Shown here: one piece after another, positions 30,189 to 34,298 of the stretch | Layout: each line of letters opens with the position of its first letter | Numbering within the stretch: the stretch's first letter is position 1 | Assembly: GCA_003427395.1 (NCBI GenBank) | Contig: BFEA01000135.1 | Location: forward strand, 469,554 to 503,851 | Direction of reading: 5' to 3' | DNA: 34,298 nucleotides | Origin: Chara braunii | Taxonomy: Eukaryota; Streptophyta; Charophyceae; Charales; Characeae | Translations under genes and position numbers: made by a program | The notes under the pieces: model-generated | The model's input: only the letters and a program-made list of their open reading frames with translations | Databases searched by the model: none | Told to the model about the DNA's origin: nothing

Positions 30189-32106
30189 GTAGTCAGTGAA
30201 GGCGTCCTTCCTGCAGGTGAGACAGTAGGGAAGGTGACCTCTTCGTCTCCCCTTCCATCTCTCCCTCTCTCCTCTCTTTTTCTTCTTCTTCTTCTTCTTC
30301 TTCTTCTTCTTCTTCTTCTTCTTCTTCAGATGAGAGAGAGAGTGTTACATGCCCGGTTGGGCGATGTACATAGAAACCGAGGATCCGCAATGTGATGAAA
30401 GGACTGAATGGACAATGCAGTGCAAGTAGAATCTCAACAAGCAATGTGCATTCTCATACATACAAAAGGGTGCTGAATAGCGCAGTGGAAGACTTAGATA
30501 CAAGTCCTGACCTGAACGTGACTGACCTCATTCACGTAGTGAAAGATAGCGAAGCAGAATGCTAGAATGCTAATGACTAGCCCAATTAATGTTTGAACGC
30601 AGACCAAACATACATCGTGTCCATCACAAAGTATGAAGGAGCCTGGCGCTGTACACAGGAAGAAAGCGCCAGGTCCAGACATACACAGACGAAGAGGAGG
30701 GGATCAGACGAAAGGAGGGAGAGAGATGGGAATGTCGTCAACACCACGTCTCTGTCACAAGTCCCAAATAATCCCTCGTTGCAATGTCTGAAGCCAAAAG
30801 TCGAGTCTGGATCCCATGTCACCAAGCTCTTTCTCTCTTATCTCGTAGTCTGCAGATGCAGTGAAGTCAGATGATGAGAGGGGGAGAGGGAGATGGTGGA
30901 CTGAGAAGAGGAAGAAGAAGAAGTCTTTCTCTCTGTTACGAGCCAGATACTAACCTGTGATGTTGGCGGTGTGCTCCAGGTACCTCGAAGAAGAAGCTGG
31001 AGAAACGGCGCTGCAGGTAGGTACCCAAGGCCTCCGCCCAATCTCTCTCTCTCTCTAGTGCTATCCTAGCTATGGCGCCCAGCGCTGGAGANTACAGCTA
31101 CCTACTGCGCCCAGCGCTGAAGACTAAAGGCTAACGCTACTACTACTCCCTGCAGCGCTCCCTCCAGAGTGCTGCGGCCGAATCCTGAAGACTACTGCCT
31201 CCTGCCTCCCCGTGAAGTGCATGGGAAGCCCTACCTCGGCCTGCCTCCTGACTGCCTGAAGGGCGAGCCAGGCCGAGGAGGCTGCTCTTGCCAATGCCGA
31301 AGTGTGCCAGGGGCTGGCGCTGCAGCCTGTGCTGAGGCTGGCGTGGGAACAGGCTAAGAATAGCCTGTTCACGAAATCCTGGTTCGGTGCCTGAGTTTCA
31401 GGGCCGGTCGTTCTGATGAACGACCGAAAATGGCCCTTCGTTTCAGGCTAAAAAGGCTATTGCCATTTTTAGTCTGAAACGACACAGGGACTGTAGGCCC
31501 CTGTTTTCAGGCTTTTGGGCTGAACAGTCACGGGGCCTGTAGGCCCTGGTTTTCAGGCTTTAAGCCTGAATTTCAGGCTTTTAGCCTGAAGGATGTAGGG
31601 CCTGGAAAATGGCCTTGTGTGCAGGCGCAGCATGTAACAGAGAGAGAGAGAGGTTACAGACAGAGGGTACAGGCAGGGGTTACAAGGGGGCATTGGGCCC
31701 AGGATCTGATTCGACATTTTGGAGACAGACATTGATTGGACATCGGCAAGGGACTATTTTTGGACATTGCCATTGCGATTTTGGTCTTCTCCCTCACCTC
31801 CATCTTCATCTCATCTCTCCCCCCATCTCACATCTGTGGTATCTCCCCATGTGTACAAGGAGGGACCTTTCTTCTTTGTGTGTGGTCCCTCCTCTCACAT
31901 GTGATGTATGATGGGATGTCGTGTCAGTCCCAGTCAGGTCAGGACTTATATCCAAGTCTTCCACTGCGCTATTTTGTGCCATTTCGTATGTATCAGGGTG
32001 TGCACTGCTCATTGATGTCTCACTAACATTGCCTTGCCCATTCAGTCCTTTTTATCACATTGCGGATCCTTGGCTGTACATACATTGCCCAACTGGGCAT
32101 GTATCA
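30189..32106 (+). mobile_element. LTR-f: 5'-truncated plus-oriented LTR split by LTR-d
   Basis: Segments 30189-30342 and 31640-32106 together align with 10334-10844 of LTR-b: CTTCCTGCAGGTGAGA, CT/CTT tract, GA run, GGTTACAGA, GGACATCGGCAAGGGACTAT. LTR-f continues past GGGTGTGCACT to TGGGCATGTATCA at 32106, which resembles the CATGTAACA end of LTR-d. Many substitutions relative to LTR-b show that it is a separate copy. Its 5' part is missing at the junction with the minus-strand leader. Confidence 0.75.
30343..31639 (-). mobile_element. LTR-d: solo LTR (1297 bp) inserted in the GA run of LTR-f
   Basis: Its ends on the plus strand are TGTTACATGC and GCATGTAACA, a 10-bp perfect terminal inverted repeat. 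GAGAG flanks both sides, which fits a 5-bp duplication although it sits in a GA repeat. On the minus strand the U3 is full of CAGGCTNAAGCCTG-type hairpins. The middle has CACAG|GTTAGT (30955|30954) and CTGCAG (ending 30850). There is an N at 31092. It has the same overall plan as LTR-a. Confidence 0.85.
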
Positions 32107-32117
32107 CTACACCTCCG

Positions 32118-32143
32118 CCCCCCCCCCCCCCCCCCCCCCCCCC
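32118..32143 (+). repeat. 26-bp poly-C run
   Basis: Uninterrupted C follows the end of LTR-f by 11 bases. Its length is likely uncertain in the assembly. Confidence 0.9.
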
Positions 32144-32415
32144 GCCCTCTCTCTTCTCCCCTCCCTATACCCCAACCAGCCCAAATGAACATGCATAACC
32201 TGGACTCTGGGACCTTTGCTTTCTTAGATTGAGGAATCGAGAGAAAGTCCTATTCGTCACGGGAGCAGCGGTGGAGAGCTGATGGTGGTGATGATGGTGT
32301 TGTCACAGTGGTGGTAACATCATATCCTGAGGTGCCCGACAAAACCAACGTTGGCAAGGTGCCGCTGCAAGCTTTGGCATTCTGCAGAAAAGAGAAATGA
32401 ACATAGAGACGGCCC

Positions 32416-32815
32416 GCTGTTTACAGGTGGGACAGGCGTGGGACAGGTCTAGGACTGGGACACGTCTGGGACAGGTGGAACCGGTTTGACAGGAATGGGA
32501 CAGGTGGTACATGAATCGGACAAGCCTGTTAACGGGGGGGACAGTGCTGGGACAGTTCTGCAGCAGGTGAGACAGGTCTGGGACATGCTTGGAACGGAAG
32601 GGACAGGTGGGAGAGGTCACAAACGGATGGGACAGGTGTTAAAGGCAATTGGACAGGCGGGGCAGGTACTGGGACAGGTACTGGGACATGCCTCGAACAT
32701 GTTGGACAGGTTGGGACTGGTGGAACAGCTGGGACAGGTCTGGGAAAGGTGGGACAGGTTTGGGACAGCTGTGACAGGTTGGACAGGGGGGGCAGGTCTG
32801 GGACAGTGCACTCCC
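32416..32815 (+). repeat. Minisatellite of GGGACAGGT-type units
   Basis: About 400 bp of imperfect repeats with period about 10-13, consensus TGGGACAGGT with variants GGGACATG and GGAACAG. It encodes no stable protein. A 28-bp piece at 32645-32672 (GGCAATTGGACAGG...GGCAGGTACT) is nearly repeated at 6283-6310. Confidence 0.9.
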
Positions 32816-33043
32816 ACTGTCATTTTGACATCTTGTCCATTACCTAGAGAGCAGATATAATAATTTCATGAAATAAGGAACTGAGGAAGCAGGCGGCGGT
32901 GGTGGGGAGGAGGAACAGGAGGAGGAGGACAACAGCACTTGAGGACGAAACGGAGGGGGAGGCTGGTAGCAGGAGGAGGACATCAGTAGACAAGGAGGAT
33001 GGATGGGACGGATGGATCAATTAATCAATCCATCAATCAATCA

Positions 33044-33233
33044 GTTAAGCCTCCATCTCCTCCCCATGTTGTTCCGTGTGTCCTCCTCCTCCTCACGTTC
33101 CTCCTTGTCTACTGTTGTTCTTCTCCCTCCTTGCCTGTTAAGCCTCCATCTCCCTCCCCATGTTGTTCTGTGCGTCCTCCTCCTCCTCCTCACGTTCCTC
33201 CTTGTCTACTGTCGTTCTTGTCCCTCCTTGCCT
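33044..33233 (+). repeat. Two tandem copies of a 93-97 bp unit
   Basis: Units 33044-33136 and 33137-33233 begin GTTAAGCCTCCATCTCC and end CTCCTTGCCT. They differ by a few bases and an extra CCT. An inverted piece of the same sequence (GTAGACAAGGAGGA) lies just upstream near 32985. Confidence 0.9.
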
Positions 33234-33296
33234 AACTGTTTGTCCTCCTCGTCTACGGGTCTTCGTCGTCCTCTTACTCAACCATTGCCACTACCA

Positions 33297-33298
33297 AG

Positions 33299-33371
<73 letters not shown>

Positions 33372-33372
33372 G

Positions 33373-33414
<42 letters not shown>

Positions 33415-33439
33415 GTAGATAGATAGATAGATAGAGAGG

Positions 33440-33471
<32 letters not shown>

Positions 33472-33480
33472 TAGATGGAT
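33297..33480 (+). repeat. Compound microsatellite (GATA)n-(GA)n-(GACA)n
   Basis: Blocks of GATA, GA and GACA alternate twice over about 180 bp, with a single GGTA interruption near 33413. Confidence 0.97.
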
Positions 33481-33494
33481 TATTTCATCCATCT

Positions 33495-33573
33495 GGTTCC
33501 ATTAGGTTTGTAACTCGTTACCTGTTCTTCAACAGCTTCATGTGTGTACCATTCAGCCCCGCATGGACTACAC
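33495..33573 (-). repeat. Decayed tRNA-like / SINE-like repeat, copy 2
   Basis: On the minus strand it reads A-box-like GGGCTGAATGGTACAC, then CTGTTGAAGAACAG (a possible anticodon arm), then B-box-like GAGTTACAAACC, ending near ATGGAACCA. It aligns with the copy at 1911-1985 along its full tRNA-sized length with about 70% identity and one or two small gaps. Confidence 0.4.
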
Positions 33574-33793
33574 ACATAGAGTCTCAGAACCGGGTTCTTT
33601 TTTGAAGGTTTTTCTGAAGTTGGGTTTCTGCAGGGGATGGGGTGGGGGCGCGCGAAGAATGCCCCTGGTGTTTGGGTACTGGAAAGCCAATTCTCACCCT
33701 ATCTGGCCCTCCCCATGTGTGTGCGTAATTGCCCTGTGGCTTAGGGCCTCGCCACACCCACTGCCAAAACGAAAAAATATAACCCACAGGGAG

Positions 33794-33841
33794 TGGCCAG
33801 ATGCATCCATTACTATGCATAGTAACGTGTGCATCTGACCA
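33794..33841. repeat. Near-palindrome of 48 bp
   Basis: Arms 33794-33815 and 33820-33841 match at 18 of 22 positions around TACTATGCATAGTA, which is a perfect 14-bp palindrome. Possibly the remnant of a foldback end. Confidence 0.7.
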
Positions 33842-33980
33842 CTTTATGGGGAAAAGATGGACTTGTACTTTTATTTTTGCTTCGACCAGTGGTGTGGTGA
33901 GGTCCTTAGTCGTTTGGTCGGTTATTTAGCCTTGTTTTGTCTCCTGACTGGGTGGGCTTTCGTTCACCCCTCAACGGTGT

Positions 33981-34163
33981 CTCTGCCCCCTGTCGTCCAC
34001 TTCGGCATGCATTGATTCTGGTCGGTTTTGAATGGAGTGCATCTGCTCCCTGTCGTCCACTTCCTGCATGCATTCATTCTGGTTGGATTGCAATGGAGTG
34101 CATCTGCTACTTGTTGCCACTTCCTGCATGCATTGATTCTGGTCGGTTTTGAATGGAGTGCAG
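33981..34163 (+). repeat. Three tandem copies of a 61-bp unit
   Basis: Unit starts are at about 33981, 34042 and 34103. Each contains CCACTTC, GCATGCATT, ATTCTGGT and AATGGAGTGCA. The GCATGCAT core resembles the plant RY element, but a regulatory role is not shown. Confidence 0.9.
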
Positions 34164-34298
34164 GAGCCGGCAGACATTCCGAAGACCTCGACAGAGCGCA
34201 CCGTCTGGACATTTCGGCAGAAAGGAACTGTGGAGCTGACCCAGTAAGTCATATTTGACCAGGTTCAGAGTTTGGAATCAACACCTCCTTTGCCCCCC

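Noticed and set aside
32118-32143. Poly-C run as a regulatory i-motif or quadruplex
   Set aside because: A homopolymer of this length in an assembly is often a length artefact and nothing nearby indicates function.
33274-33492. Minus-strand frame of repeating L-S-I-Y and L-S-V-C units
   Set aside because: Translation of a GATA/GACA microsatellite.

Overview
The window looks like intergenic, retrotransposon-dense nuclear DNA of a green-lineage eukaryote. The clues are a fragment that reads like a plant-type mitochondrial small-subunit rRNA, U6 snRNA-derived sequences, a short run of plant-type telomere motif (TTTAGGG), and long-LTR Ty3/Gypsy chromovirus-like elements. A streptophyte alga of the Chara type is my best guess, but no single marker proves it. 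I found no intact cellular protein-coding gene. Almost every real coding signal is a decayed retroelement.

Layout. 1-6.3 kb is a graveyard of small fragments. It holds a possible RT remnant, an rrn18-like mitochondrial piece beside a 43-bp inverted repeat and a perfect 26-bp hairpin, two U6-derived sequences (one a retropseudogene with A-tail and target-site duplication), a decayed tRNA-like repeat, eroded coding stretches, a TIR-bounded element and an array of hairpin-forming repeats. 6321-7471 is a solo LTR with a CCTGG duplication. 8.5-15.1 kb is a nest: an older LTR (LTR-b) carries a solo LTR (LTR-a, TTGGG duplication) and is also invaded by a minus-strand element, of which LTR-c and most of pol are present up to a single N at 15091.

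15.1-21.05 kb holds an AT-rich stretch, then a plus-strand Ty3/Gypsy element: ACGT-rich 5' leader repeats, gag with a CCHC knuckle, and pol with the protease deleted, the RT active site destroyed and part of integrase inverted. It ends in a purine tract and its 3' LTR (LTR-a copy 2). From 21048 to 27332 the block seen at 8806-15090 returns at a constant offset of 12242 and is nearly identical. This time the minus-strand element continues through protease and gag to about 30.19 kb. 30.19-32.1 kb is another plus-oriented LTR fragment (LTR-f) split by a minus-oriented solo LTR (LTR-d). 32.1-34.3 kb is mostly simple repeats, minisatellites and short tandem repeats.

How the parts relate. The two copies of the 6.3-kb block carry the same insertion site in two states: a solo LTR on the left and a 3' LTR still attached to its element on the right. 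The few base differences I found between the copies all lie inside LTR-a. This suggests two haplotypes or a very recent duplication joined at the N, not two independent insertions. Several LTRs share a splice-donor / pyrimidine-tract / acceptor-like module and hairpin-rich U3 regions. The two gag leaders share degenerate GCCACGTCAGC-type repeats. I saw no evidence of a non-retroelement multi-gene system.
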